A stretch of 64,000 nucleotides of DNA, from assembly GCA_015227615.1 (NCBI GenBank), contig JAALGZ010000023.1, positions 434,001 to 498,000 on the forward strand. The letters are read 5' to 3'. This DNA comes from Labyrinthula sp. Ha. Its lineage: Eukaryota > Sar > Bigyra > Labyrinthulida > Labyrinthulaceae. Position 1 is the first letter of the stretch; the number at the start of each line of letters is the position of its first letter. Position numbers and translations under genes: made by a program. Shown piece by piece: positions 1 through 12,048 of the stretch. The notes beneath the pieces were generated by a model that was not told the DNA's origin, did no database searches, and worked only from the letters and a program-made list of their open reading frames with translations.

Positions 1-2372
1 TTGCTGTCGGGGTTTGTTAATAGACTTGTCCAAGACCCTATAATATAGGTAAAAATTTTTCCTTGTTATCATAAAAACAAAGGATAAGAAATTAATGAAG
101 CTAGAATACCTTGGTTATAAGAAACATATTTGTCTCAGAGGTGCACTATTAGCGATCTGTACTAGAAATGGACAATACTTCCAACGAGAGAAAGAAAGAA
201 GTGTGTTGCTCAAAAGGTGAAGATATAATAAACTAATAGATGTCTTCTACGAAGCTGCAGGTCTAAACTGAGATATTCTACCTGGTCTTGCAAACCTCTA
301 ACTTGTATTTCCAGATCCTGATATTTTCTTAGTTCTGAAGCAAAAAGAAAAGGTTACAAAACCAACTTTTGGAAATATATACTTCTTCAAAGCAAATATT
401 AAAAATCTATTATTTTTTTCGTTCTGACCAGTCATTCGCTGCCTAATTGAGTTAATTTAGAATTTACTTTTAGAACTCGACATTATTAATTGCTTTGGCA
501 TGGTAACAGAATAAAACTAAATAAATTAATTTTTTGACGCTTAAGACCTATGGACATAAGGAATTTGTTAAGAAATGCAATCTCAGAAGATGGTATTCAG
601 GGTTCCAGATTCATTGTGTTAGTTAGATATAAAAAGGAGACATGTTATATGAAGATTTAAGAGCAAAGAAAGCGGCTAAGTTCTTATTGAATATGCAAAA
701 TCAGTTTATGGATATACTAAATTGACAAGGCTTGATAACATGTATAGTGAGAAATTTATTGATTTTTGTGTAGTTAGTTCTTATCTAACTTGGGCCATAA
801 TTTTTTTCTCAGTATTTACCGTATAACTACTACTAGTCGGTAAAAACGAGCAATGGTGTACTACTGGTTAGGATCGGATTTGTTTCATTGATAATTAATC
901 AGTAAAAAGCTTACCTTTATTTTTGTTACTGATTGATTCTGATAACCCCCAACCAATTTTATTGATTTTTGATAATCTATTGATAATTAGAATAGAATCA
1001 GAGTAATTTCATAGAAGTCAAAATACCATTTCTTTTATTGGTAATCAGAATTAAAGAAATTATTAGATAATTATTATTAATTTTTATCAAATCCGATGCC
1101 TAACTAGTAGCTACTCAATCATGCTTATGAAACTGCGTAACAAGAACAAAAACTACAGATTCTAATAATTCCAGTCAACTATCTTGTCAACCCTCTCAAC
1201 TATCTTCGTACTAAAACTTAGTCGTCACACATTAATATATTAGGACTAAACAGAAAACTGAAAGTCATATACTCATGATTCACGAGTTTTGAGAAATTAT
1301 GTCCTTAAATAAAACATATTCCTGATAAAGTTTGTTTATTGAAGATATAACAAGATGATATTTAGGTACCGATTGAGTCCATTCTTCAGTAAGGCTTGAA
1401 AAATTAGAATTATTCACCTAGGCGTGAAATTCTTCAGGAAAGGATGATACTGTCTCAATTGTCTTTTTCTTCGGTACTTGAAATACGCAACCTCAAAGTT
1501 CACTGAAAAGAGCTGTTTCCAACGAAGTTTGAGCTTCGTTTAGTTAAAATTCGAATCTGATGAAACTATGAGCAAAGTTTTCTTTTTGATATGGATTAAT
1601 ATTTACAAAATTACTATTTTGAAGTTCATCAACGGAGTTGTTTTTGGCCAGAAAAGAAAAAAAAGCATTATCAATACACATAAAAAAGATCAAAATTCTT
1701 GTTTCTAGTATTAATTCTGTTTTTTCCTCACAAGATCTAAAATGTATTATTCTGCTTATGTTTTACTTCATTCTTAATAAATGAACAGAAAATCTATAAC
1801 TAGATGTATGTTTCTTGAAGGGAATCTATTTAAGTATAGAGTTTATCAGTAAAGACGCAACAATTCAATCCTAATCTAGAGATTAGATCCACAGAATTTG
1901 CTGCAAACATAATAATTTATAGTAGTTTATAATTGAAAACTTATGGTTATAATTCAACCCTTGATAATATTCTTGTTCATTAAATGATGAATAATTTGTC
2001 CACTTGGAAAGAGGAATAGGTTTGTGGAAAAAGATTAAGCTTCCTGAAAGTTGTGAATATAATTATATGAGAATTTTTGTTGTGAAGTTTCGCATTTTCA
2101 AATAATATTAAAGGATTCTAAGCTCTACTCATACTGCAAAGTAACATTTTCATATTTTTTTAAGAAAATCGGTTTTCCTAGACAGAATATTTTTCTTTGA
2201 ATTAGCCAAAAGTTGAATATTCACTTACTTTAAATTTGCTTAGAGAAAACTTAATCACAAAAATTTTCTTGACTAGATACGAAAACTATTACTCAGACTC
2301 TGGATTTAAAAGTTAATATGACGACCACAATTTCAAACATTTCCGTCACATTAACTATGAGTTCTTTTTTGT
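1..2372. other. AT-rich intergenic region
   Basis: No open reading frame here looks like a gene on either strand and I see no tRNA or rRNA. The only structure I could find is a short inverted-repeat element near 858-1113, listed separately. The rest is AT-rich sequence with short, stop-dense frames. Confidence 0.6.
858..1113. mobile_element. MITE-like element, copy 1
   Basis: A non-coding block of about 255 bases ends in imperfect terminal inverted repeats of about 25 bases. The left arm reads CTACTGGTTAGGATCGGATTT and the right arm, reverse-complemented, reads CTACTAGTTAGGCATCGGA followed by TTTGA. The interior is very AT-rich and repeats TTGATAAT/AATCAGAAT words. A second copy of the same family lies in opposite orientation at about 28633-28884; the best shared internal stretch is near AGAATAGAATCAGA. 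No transposase is present, so it would be non-autonomous. The target-site duplication is unclear. Confidence 0.5.
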
Positions 2373-4093
2373 TCATCCATATTTTTCTTTGTTTTCAGCC
2401 ATTTGTTCTGCTTCAGCAACTGATTTAGTCATCTTTCCTTTTAACATTTCTAAACCTTCTTCAGTTTCTCCACCAAACTTTTTATACTTTTTTCCAATAA
2501 TTAATAAACATTTTGCTCTTTTCTGTCTTTGTTCTCTTGAAATACTTGAATCTTTCAACACTTTTGTGCAAACTTTTCTCAAAGTATTTTCTATATCTCT
2601 TACACTGAAATTAAAACCTGTTTCAAGTATTCCACCCAACATTTTTTCGTCCATCTTTCCACTATTTTCTTGATTCTCATCAAATCCTTTTGAAGCTTTA
2701 TACACATTATAAACACTTTTAATCAACTTGAAATTTCTTACTGCATTGTGCTTATGTTTTTCAAGAGAACTCAAACCTAATCCAGATAAAATAGAGTGAT
2801 CAAAACCTAAATAATTTCCTGCCTGTTCAATGTAAATATAACTGATTACACTCAATAAAGCTTTTCCAAGTTCATCCTTTCCTAAATCTTGAGCTTCTTT
2901 TTCAAGCTGAAGTTTACTTTCATTTAATTTTCCTGATAGGGCGTCTAATTTCTTTGCTAGATTTTTTGCGCACTCAACTTCTCTTTTCTTTTGCTTATAT
3001 TCTAATCGCACAACATTTTCCTCAAGATCAAGATTTTCCAAATCAACCATATCTTCTGGATTTTCTCCTTCATTAGATAAATCAAAAACACCTTGTTGCA
3101 TTCCAAGACTCATCATCATAGCTAATTGTAACTCTCCTATTAAAGGCTCAAAATCTTCACTTCCAAATATTAAATTAAATATCAGTTTGCTATCAATAAT
3201 CTGTGAAGAATCTATCGACTCTTTTCCTCCAAGATCATAATTCTTTCTCATTGTTGGATCAGAAAGAACTTGATATGCTTCGCCTATTTTTTGAAATTTC
3301 TTTGCAGCTTCTGGATCATTAGGATTTTTATCTGGATGCAACTTTCTAGCCAACTTATAGTAAGACTTCTTAATCTCGCTATCAGTTGCATTTGGTGATA
3401 CTGATAAAATATCATAATAACCGGTTTCTTTTACTTTTCTATCATTTCCAAAATGCTTTTGAGCATTTGAAGAAGACGAATTAAGTTTCAATTTAACATA
3501 ATCTTCTTCTGAGGTGTTGCCAAAGTAAGAAATATCCTCTTTTAAGTTAATCACTTTCCATTTTCTTTCTGTTGTGTCCCATTCTTTATCAGCATTACTT
3601 TCTCTCATTGATTCTACATAAATGAAAACAATGAATAAAAAAATACCTGCTGTATTTATAACACCTCTTCCTATCTGATAAGTACCTGTTGCAACTCCAG
3701 CAGCAGCTAATCCAACACCTCCAACAACTCCAATTGCAGCACCTTTTGCAAATCCAGCAACTCCACCTTCTTTAGCTCCTACGTCTAAGATAAGTAATTA
3801 GCTAAAAAAATACATGGGGCATAAACCATAGCAGCTGCTCCTGACAAAACACCTTTTCCGACATTCTTCAATCCAGAGGACAACCCAGCTGCAGCGTCTT
3901 TTGGCTTACGAAAGGAAAATGGGTTTGCGTTTGATAGATCTTCATCTGATTTTTGGATTTTAGAATCAGAATCAACTGTTTTTTGTGAATCTTCGATGGA
4001 CTGGGTGTTTTGAGAGGATTTTTTCTCAATCATTTTCTTGCTTCCAGAATTCTTAGAGAAATTACACGATATGCGACGGTGGTAATGCACCAT
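2373..4093 (-). CDS. DnaJ co-chaperone with DnaJ-X domain (3 exons)
   Basis: Predicted Hsp40 co-chaperone of 552 residues that would stimulate an Hsp70. Exons are 3814-4093, 3647-3784 and 2373-3613; the introns, 3785-3813 and 3614-3646, are 29 and 33 bases and removing them keeps one frame. The N-terminal part holds a glycine/alanine-rich segment ([17 protein letters not shown], then [20 protein letters not shown]) seen in front of J domains in plant and protist DnaJ-X proteins. The J domain spans about residues 203-269, with the HPD motif at 232-234. The C-terminal half matches the DnaJ-X domain, for example [17 protein letters not shown] and [15 protein letters not shown]. The start is uncertain: ATG at 4093 is the first in frame, but ATG at 4033 (MIEKKSS) gives 532 residues. 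It ends in TGA. No signal peptide is evident. Confidence 0.87.
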
Positions 4094-7000
4094 TGATTTT
4101 ATCTTTTCTTTACGTATCAAGATATCGATACAGTTTTAAACATAACAATAATGATAATAACAGAACACTTTCAATATTATATGTGATACTAAAATATATA
4201 GGAGAATAATTGTACTTAAATTAAAAGCGAAACAATATTAACATTGGATATATCTCTCGTTTCTATATATAATTGCTCTCTTAGTGATAAGGTATAGTAC
4301 CACTATTAGGCACATTTGACGATTTAGTTAAATTATGTAACCTGCTAAGGCAAGTAGTAATTAATACTCTATTGAAAATCTTGTTTATTTTATAGGTAAT
4401 AATTATCAAGCCAATGCAGCTAACCAACAATAATACAAGTGTTCATATCATTCTTTTTTTGTATTTCGTTGATGAAACTTAGGGATTATTAAACTGAAAA
4501 AAAATCTAGTATTAGGACTTCGCCTCAATAGAATAATTTTAATATCAATAGATCCTTCATTTCGCAAATATTCTATATATATATATGACTTTTTTATCTC
4601 GCATATACCTTCGCTATAACACATTTGCTACACCTTTTCAAGTATTGTTATTGAAATATCAAGGTAGCCTGTTGGCGTGGAACAACTCGTAGTAGAGAGC
4701 GTCGATGTGTAGAGTTCATCAAACTTGTTAATTCAAGGGAATTGAATGAAACAAAGTTAATATTTTTTAATCTACAGCTAGTAGAAAAATGGAGTTAACC
4801 GTTGGTTCATATATCGCCGAAGATTCATTAGTTCTAGGAAAGAAGTCATCAAGCTAGTCTAGGTCTTTGGATAAGAGTTGTAAATGTAGACAATAATTTT
4901 CAAACCTAGTCTTAAAGAATTTAAAAGGCTTTAGTCTTTATTTTTTTACATTTTGCAGCTCCCTGTGGTCTCAAGAGCACTAAGGTTTACTAGAGCTCAA
5001 TTGCTTTGTAACCGAGTAACCCTGATTAGAACAAATGGCTATTACCTTGTATTCCTGGATTCATAAGAAAAAAACTTTAAAATTTTATTCATTTACCTAT
5101 TCTTTCTGCTAAAAACGTATTCATGAATGTACATTTTCCCTGCAATTATAATTTTCCACTTATTTCAATATTAATCGCAAGATGCAATTCATTTATGAAA
5201 TGTTCTCTTTCATTGACTCATAGCGTCCTTCCACTTTGCATCAAATATTTTATTCAATATTTGACCATGATTTTTGTCAATTTCATAGAACCAAGAATGG
5301 TCGTAGCTGTCTCCTTTTCTACATAAGCCGTGTCCTAATGATGTTAAAAATAAGGAGAAAATCTTAGTTTTAAAATATATCTTGGAAGAGAAGATATGGT
5401 ACAATACGTCAATTTCTTACAGTTTGAAAAATCATTCAGCCTGAATCTTGTTCGGTGAAGGTAGGTCAAGGCTTAGTCTGTGGACTTTGGTGATAAAATT
5501 GCTTTACTCTTATGCTCTATGCTAAGAATACGTACTTGTCTTTAATTCTTACTGTAAATGATCCAATATTATTCTTAAAATTCAACTCTTATTTCCTATT
5601 TTGTTTTCTATTTTTTTATTAATGGGAGTTTTCGATTGTATTAATTGCAAATCCAGTTTAGTACTTTTCAATTCCTCTCATATACATATCAGAAAAGCTT
5701 AATTCGCAATTCCTAGACTGTGGGTACATGTACAGATACACCGCATCTTTTGATTTTATTTCTTAACCTTCTGTTTTATACCTGATGAACATGTTCAACA
5801 TAAGATATTGCAACTGTGGTCATCATGGGTTTCCGATTCAATTTTCCACTTCATAGAGACAGAATCTTGATGCTTAAAAAAATGTAATTCATAAGAACTC
5901 AATTTAAATCTTCTCCTATATCTTACTTTGTTTATAACTCAAGAATTTAACCTTTGAACTTAAGATGTATTGAAATAATCAGTCATCACAAAACCCATAC
6001 TAATTAACAGATATCGTGGCATTAAACTTTATAATTAGAATTGTTGATGCTACGGTTTTCCTTATTAGCCTTAGATGATTTATATTGTAGATTGTTTCTT
6101 TAAATTTTGATTTGCTTTGCATCTAGATTCAGCTCATTGTTTTTTCTTATCAATTTCCATGTTTGTTCAAAAATTTTATTTTCTTATCCTAGACATCATT
6201 TCTGGTTTATCGCTTGTGCCCAGTTTTGTGCGCTTACATGCCCTTCCTTCTCGACTTTACCATGTCAAATTCGTTGTTTTGTATCATTCTTCTTACACTC
6301 AATTGTCGCGATTGGGTTAAGTTGCTTTGAATCCGATATTTTGAACTGATAATCTTATTTTTGGATGAACACTGAACAAAATTTGCTAGACTGAAAGTGT
6401 GTCAGTATACCTAAAAAAATTATTATCCAAAATTATTACTTGATAATATGAAACAAGAGAAAAAATTAATTCCTTATAATTTAGTACTCAATGGACATAG
6501 ATAAAAAACCCATTAATGGGAAAATTAAGCATCAGGAAGCCGGTTTGCATTAAATATCCTCTGATTCTTTTATCAAACTTACTAGTCTGTAAATTTACTG
6601 CTTGAGGGCTTAATTATTTTACCACGACGTTGGATCAACTCTGAGAAAAAAATAATGGACAAGCTCTATTGGGTGATTGTATATTTGTAATGGAGTATCT
6701 AAGACTGATCATAGTTCGACTATATGGTTTCCCAATTAATAAAATTGATTATATTTAAAAGCTCTTATATAATATCAAAAAAACCTACGAGGAAATAGAT
6801 ATCCCGTTTACAAGATACACTCAGTTGTAGTCTAAATCAAGGTTACTCTTAATGAAACTTATTTACGGAACCTTATTGCTTTTTTACTATTTGTATCAGA
6901 CAAAACCATCACCAAGTGTCCTATTCTACAAAATTCATTGGTAAAATTATCCGATTCCGTTATATTTCTCCTTAAGTAGAATTCTAACTTCACTTCTTCA

Positions 7001-9516
7001 TCAGAGGTTGCATACTCAGCATCCACCAAGGTATCTACAACATAACTGGTTGCTCTCACCATTACAGTACTTACTAACGTCAATATACTCTTAGCTTCTT
7101 TCAGTACAATTATTAAAAAGTCAATAGACCCTAGTCAATTGCATCTTTCATGATGTGAAAATTAATAGCTGGTTTAACTGTCCAATAGTTACAGTCCGTT
7201 TGACCTGTCCATATGTCACTACCCTTTCAAATTTAATACACATTAAAATTTCCCAGACAACTCTGAATGTTGGGCAATTCCTATAAACTTAGGCTCATTT
7301 TCAGGATATTTGAACAACTTCCCGTTGACACTATAGGTATACACTGTTGCGTGGGCCACAGAAAATTCTTAGCTAAGAATTGAATTAAATACAGGAATGG
7401 GAACCCATGTTTAGTCAAATTGAACAACTCGAGACATTTCGAGAATATCAATAGATTTTAACTTGTCAGTTTCAATAAAACTTGGTATATCATCACTATC
7501 AGAAAAAAGAACACTGGTAAGTTGAAGTTCAGGATCTCCAATGTAAAGACAAGGACCAGCAAAAGAATTAAGGAATAATAAAGCATATATACTGAAGCAA
7601 AGTTTTCATCTTTACTATACACCGGTGAAAAACTACTGTAATTTCCTTATTAATGATATATTCTCCTTCAGGTAAAACAAGCGGACTAGTGACACCGAAA
7701 TAACCGCAATAATAGAAAACCCAGCTCATACCAGGTATGTCCTTTGGATTATCTTCAATTGTTGGAAGTGCTTTTGACAACCTAGAAAATGTTTTCTGAA
7801 ACTCTTTGCATTCTTCTTTAGTAGGTTTTGAATCAGAATAAGTAAGATGTAATCAGAGGAGATCCCTTTTCTCTTCCTCTAGCAGATATATTAACATAGG
7901 TGTCATCAATGTTTTCTTACGCAGAGTCTGCTTTGCAGCCATTATTACCAAATCAACCACCAATGAGAGTATTGATAATAGCAGAAAGATCCCTATACCA
8001 AATTAAAACCTAATTTTTGAGGAATACCTACACTCTAAAGTATTGCAAGAGCGGTCCCATTGAAAAAAATGAGAAAGGTTGAGCTCATTAAGACATCTAT
8101 AATTCATGATCATCATTGGTGAATTTAAGCTGGTCAATATATATCTTTAAACTTGAAGCCTTGATAACTACACCCACCAATATGACTTAACTAAAGAAAT
8201 GTTTTTAGTTATATATATGTTGAAAAGGCACATGATACTAATATTATTTATCCATTGGTTCTCATGTTTTCTCTGTCTATCTAGCGAAGCTAAACCATGT
8301 TCTCATGGAAAATATTGGAAGTACTCAAGACAAGAATATAAGGATTAGCTCTTTCATTTCGTGTACCAAGAATACTCTATAGGGCTAGAGTGACGGTCAG
8401 GAAAGCCATAATTCAGCAAACCATTAAATTTTGATTTCTTATCTAACTTCGTATTCAAAGCTTATAAAATGGAAAGCGAAGCATTGCTTTACGATAGATG
8501 GATTAAAGCGCAAAAGCAAAAAAAAATTAAAAGTGGAAACGTCTCGTGCTTTGAAGAATGATTAGATAATCTCACTTATGATTTATGTTAGGTCATGAAG
8601 CCCAGGTTTAAGTTAACCTCTGAAGAGCAAGTTTCACTTGAGTTTTAACCCCTTCCTTACCTTCAGATATAGTCACCATCAATTTATGGTGTAGCAATGC
8701 TGGCACAAACACCCAAGAAATAATATTTGAAAACATCAAGTAGAGGCGAAAATGGGGTTAAGGAAATATACTTACATCAAGTATTTTTTTCCGCCATTTC
8801 TATTCAAATATATATACATATTGCAAATGTTTTATACCAGGGTCATCGACTCCTTTTGGCATTTAGTTTCTACGTTACTAGCTATATTCACATTCCAGAC
8901 TTAGAATGTTTTAAAAAAGAATAAGAGCAGTACGGAGAAGATCTTGTACCGGAGATTCAGTTGCTTCTCGGAGACAAATTTCGAATAATATTGATAGTTA
9001 TTTCACGACCAAACTTTATCAATGTTTTAGCCTATATCAAGAACCTGGAATATATGAGGCAAGAATATTAGTACGTAAATAGTTTCCGTGGAGCAGCTCA
9101 ATCGAATGTTTTTGAATCATGGGAAAAACCCTCAGCAATCAGATAGGCATAGTATCCCAAATATACCAATGAGGTAATACTACATAAATAAATTTTAAGC
9201 TATTACTTTGAATGTTTTTACAATCTGCTAGGGACTGTAGGTTTGGTTTTTTCTTATCGTTTCTAAAAGATGTTGAGTCGGAATATTCTTACCAGTTCTA
9301 CTAAGGTATCATATCAAAAGTTTTTATATTTTAGGATATAATATTATATTAAATGAATGATATACAATAATTTCCCAAAATATACCATTCGTAGTTTTTA
9401 TCAAAATATCCCGTTGTTTATATTCTATTCATCAAAGTTAAGAAACTAGATATTGCATTACCACATTCATCAAACCAAAAACAAAGATTTATCCCTGATA
9501 AAGTTGAAGAAAAAAA
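4094..9516. other. AT-rich gene-poor region
   Basis: About 5.4 kb without an intact gene. A decayed coding stretch on the minus strand is listed separately at about 6855-7960. Small frames near 6107-6349 and 8460-8560 are too short and lack recognisable motifs. No RNA gene was seen. Confidence 0.6.
6855..7960 (-). pseudogene. Decayed protein-coding remnant, unknown family
   Basis: On the minus strand several neighbouring frames keep protein-like stretches with good residue balance, unlike the surrounding DNA. Examples are PGMSWVFYYCGYFGVTSPLV, FAGPCLYIGDPELQLTSV and VVDTLVDAEYATSDEEVKLE. They lie in order in the same direction but no single frame is open throughout, so this reads as a broken gene or element with several breaks. 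I do not recognise the family. It could be a dead host gene or part of a dead mobile element. Confidence 0.4.
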
Positions 9517-9984
9517 ATGCTTCGAAATTTACTTTTAAGAACCCGTTTGACAAGACCAAACTTCTCACCAATAAGATATCTCTCTAGCTCGGATACACAC
9601 TCTGACTTTGAACCAAAGAAAAAAACTCCTAAAGATACAGACAACTCCAGCCTTGAGGCTTTTCTCCAAAACGCTGTGGATTCACACGATGTCCTGTTGT
9701 TCATGAAAGGCTCTCCAAATGCTCCACAGTGCGGATTTTCTGCAAAAGTAGCTGGAATTTTGAAAAAAGAAGGTGTAGACTTCTCATCAGCTGATGTTCT
9801 GTCAAGTATGGAAGTTAGAGAGGGAATCAAGAAGTTTTCAAATTGGCCAACAATTCCTCAACTTTACGTCAAAGGTGAATTTATTGGGGGATGTGATATC
9901 ATTACTGAAATGCACGAATCTAATGAGCTTGAAGAGCTTCTTAAGCCGATTGTCGAAAATCAAAAAAACAAACCTAAAGAATAA
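9517..9984 (+). CDS. GRX5: Monothiol glutaredoxin, CGFS type, mitochondrial
   Basis: Single-exon protein of 155 residues. The glutaredoxin fold covers about residues 45-150. The active-site motif CGFS is at 72-75, preceded by FMKGSPNAPQ. The glutathione-binding WPTIPQLYVKG segment is at 110-120, followed by EFIGGCDI. This family (Grx5/GLRX5) binds a [2Fe-2S] cluster with glutathione and passes it on in mitochondrial iron-sulfur protein assembly. The first 25-30 residues are rich in Arg, Leu and Ser and lack acidic residues (MLRNLLLRTRLTRPNFSPIR), as expected of a mitochondrial presequence, which also supports the ATG at 9517. It lies in a small island with ribosomal protein eL36 and a PUR protein. 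The gene symbol is by family resemblance. Confidence 0.93.
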   Translation: MLRNLLLRTRLTRPNFSPIRYLSSSDTHSDFEPKKKTPKDTDNSSLEAFLQNAVDSHDVLLFMKGSPNAPQCGFSAKVAGILKKEGVDFSSADVLSSMEVREGIKKFSNWPTIPQLYVKGEFIGGCDIITEMHESNELEELLKPIVENQKNKPKE

Positions 9985-10243
9985 TTTTTTTCTTCTAGAA
10001 CTTTTCCTTTCTGCTTTTAACGGGTAAATCCGCGTATTAATTAGAAACCAACGGCTAATAGACTTTTAGCTGTTGAATTACTGAAAAGTAGCACATACGA
10101 TGTTTAACGGATGAAACAAACAGCAAATATTTTCTATTGAATTTCTCGCCATTTCAATAGAGCTACTTGTTGCATTAGAAAATAATCCAATGTTAACTCG
10201 CAAAATTATACTAGTTAAAAGAAAAGAGGCCAACGATTAAAAT

Positions 10244-10621
10244 TTATTTTCCAGCTGTTTTCATTTCAGCGTATAAAGCTTTAAGTTCTTCTCTCTTCTT
10301 TAGAGCTCTAGTATGTGTACCCAATCTTTTCTTAGCAACTTTGTACACTTTCTTATCTGCCCCACCACCATACAATCTTATAAGATCAATAATTCTTTTT
10401 TCATATGGAGCAAGACCGCCAACTTCTCGAATAATGCTTTTAACAAGGATTGCCTTCTCAGAAACTTTCTAAACCATAAAATGCTAGAATCAAAGAAATA
10501 CTCTTCGGTTTTTTAACTTTTTTGGATTTGGTAGCTTTGTTACCTTGTAACCTTTGCTTTCTCCCATAGAGAGTCCATTAGATAATGCAGCCACAGACTT
10601 TGGAAGACTTCCTTTAACCAT
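10244..10621 (-). CDS. RPL36: 60S ribosomal protein L36e (eL36), 2 exons
   Basis: The gene is missed by plain frame scanning because a 33-base intron (10469-10501) interrupts it. Exons 10502-10621 and 10244-10468 join in phase 0 to give 114 residues, the usual size of eL36. The N-terminal part has [14 protein letters not shown] and the C-terminal part has [18 protein letters not shown] and [20 protein letters not shown], which are the hallmark segments of the family. The protein is part of the large ribosomal subunit and is very basic. It is transcribed divergently from the PUR gene, with 377 bases between the two start codons. The intron begins GTATTTC and ends TTTAG. Confidence 0.95.
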
Positions 10622-10998
10622 TTCTTTTTTCTTGTTCTCTTGGTTTCAAATCTTATCAAACTTAGATTCCATTTTGCAGGCATTTTGGGTAAAATCCCAT
10701 TTCATTTAGAAATTATCGCGATATAATCGAATAGCTCTATCCATTAGCAACAATTGTAGCGAAAATTAATCCGTTGGATAAAATTAAATAAAAACACACA
10801 ATCGAGAGAGAAAAGAAGAATTAGGTAAATTATGATTTCTATGCTTTGTGGTGAAGAATTTGGACAAAGTCCCAGGCCATATCAATGGTTTGTGAATTTG
10901 GTTGAACATAGGTGCAAGTATGTCGAAGCCTTTGCTTGCTTTTTTGAGTTTTCTTGGTTGTTAAATGTTTAGGTTCTTTTGGGAGTAAAGAGAAGAAA
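10622..10998. promoter_or_regulatory. Shared upstream region of divergent eL36 and PUR genes
   Basis: The 377 bases between the two ATG codons must hold both promoters and both 5' untranslated regions. No other gene fits. I see no certain TATA box or initiator. It is a location inferred from gene orientation only. Confidence 0.4.
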
Positions 10999-12048
10999 AT
11001 GGCCGAGAAAAAAGATGTTCAGAGAGATAATATCTTTTCAAAGACTGTAAGGGCTGAAAGAAGGAGTTTCTTTCTAGATGTTCGTGAAAACGACAGAGGA
11101 CGTTTTCTGAAGTTGACAGAGTCTAGCTATAACCGCAGATCTACAATCCTCATCTCAGGAAGGGCGTTGGGGGATTTAATTGAGACGCTACAGCAAGCCA
11201 TTAATGAGGATTATGAACAGGTCGCTGTTGAAGAAAACCCTGATAATCCGTCAAACTGGACAACACTGCTGACTAAGCGTGTGCCCTCATCGAGGAAACG
11301 AATCTACTTTGACTTGAAACAAAACTCAAAGGGAAAGGTCTTTAGCATTGCTGAGTTGAGCAATGCTCACGGGAAAACCACTGTTATGATACCTGAAGCG
11401 TCTTGGCAAGATGTCCTTGACGGGCTTGTTGAGGTACAGGGTCAATTTTCTGACGAGGGCGACTATACGGAGAAAGAAAATGTAAGATCTCCAACGCAAA
11501 GAAACTATGAAAAGGGGCCAAGAAAAGACAAGGGCCAGAGTCTTCCAAAGTCTAAAACTATTGCAGAAAAAAAGATCCAAGCGGAGAGCAAAAGGTTCTT
11601 CTTTGACTACCTCGAGAACGAAATGGGAAGATACTTGAAGTTATCTGAATCTCGTGGGCCCAGAAAGGATATTGTTTACTTGCCAAGTGACTGTCTCGAG
11701 GTTGTAATAAGCTTTTTGAAGAATATGGCAGAAAACAAGTTTGAAGAAGAAGTTGAGGGTTTGCAAGAAGGAGAGGAGGATGGTGATGGTGCAGAGAGGA
11801 ACTATACGACTTTGGTAAACAAGATGATGGTTGTGGAGCCTGTTGAACCAGAAGAGGGTGAAGGCTCGGACGAGAGTGCCGCAATTACTAGAACATACAT
11901 CTTTCAACTAAGAGAAAATGAAAGGGGAAGGTTTCTTAGATTGGGAGAGAGAAAGGAGACCAGTTCAAAAGTAAAAAGCGTTTTTATCCCCGATGTACAT
12001 TTTGAGGAAATTGCCGAGATCTTGCAGGACTTTCTGGCTATTGAGTAA
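10999..12048 (+). CDS. PUR-alpha-like nucleic-acid-binding protein with four PUR repeats
   Basis: Predicted 349-residue relative of PURA, which binds purine-rich single-stranded DNA and RNA in transcription and mRNA transport. Four PUR repeats are visible at about 14-68, 93-148, 189-246 and 272-346. Each has an aromatic strand followed by a basic glycine turn: RRSFFLDVRENDRGRFLKL, KRIYFDLKQNSKGKVFSI, KRFFFDYLENEMGRYLKL and RTYIFQLRENERGRFLRL. Animal PURA has three repeats, two folding together and the third making a dimer. Acidic linkers separate repeats 1-2 and 3-4, suggesting two complete two-repeat modules in one chain. The start is ATG at 10999; the frame runs open further upstream but only from a TTG. 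No intron is needed. Neighbours are ribosomal protein eL36 and a glutaredoxin. Confidence 0.9.
   Translation: MAEKKDVQRDNIFSKTVRAERRSFFLDVRENDRGRFLKLTESSYNRRSTILISGRALGDLIETLQQAINEDYEQVAVEENPDNPSNWTTLLTKRVPSSRKRIYFDLKQNSKGKVFSIAELSNAHGKTTVMIPEASWQDVLDGLVEVQGQFSDEGDYTEKENVRSPTQRNYEKGPRKDKGQSLPKSKTIAEKKIQAESKRFFFDYLENEMGRYLKLSESRGPRKDIVYLPSDCLEVVISFLKNMAENKFEEEVEGLQEGEEDGDGAERNYTTLVNKMMVVEPVEPEEGEGSDESAAITRTYIFQLRENERGRFLRLGERKETSSKVKSVFIPDVHFEEIAEILQDFLAIE

Noticed and set aside
167-183. A 16-base word shared with about 32166-32181
   Set aside because: One shared 16-mer is expected by chance in a window this size and the flanks do not align.
6107-6349. Small plus-strand frame and weak retroelement-like string on the other strand
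   Set aside because: The plus frame is just T-rich DNA. The reverse-strand resemblance is a few residues long and not in one open stretch.
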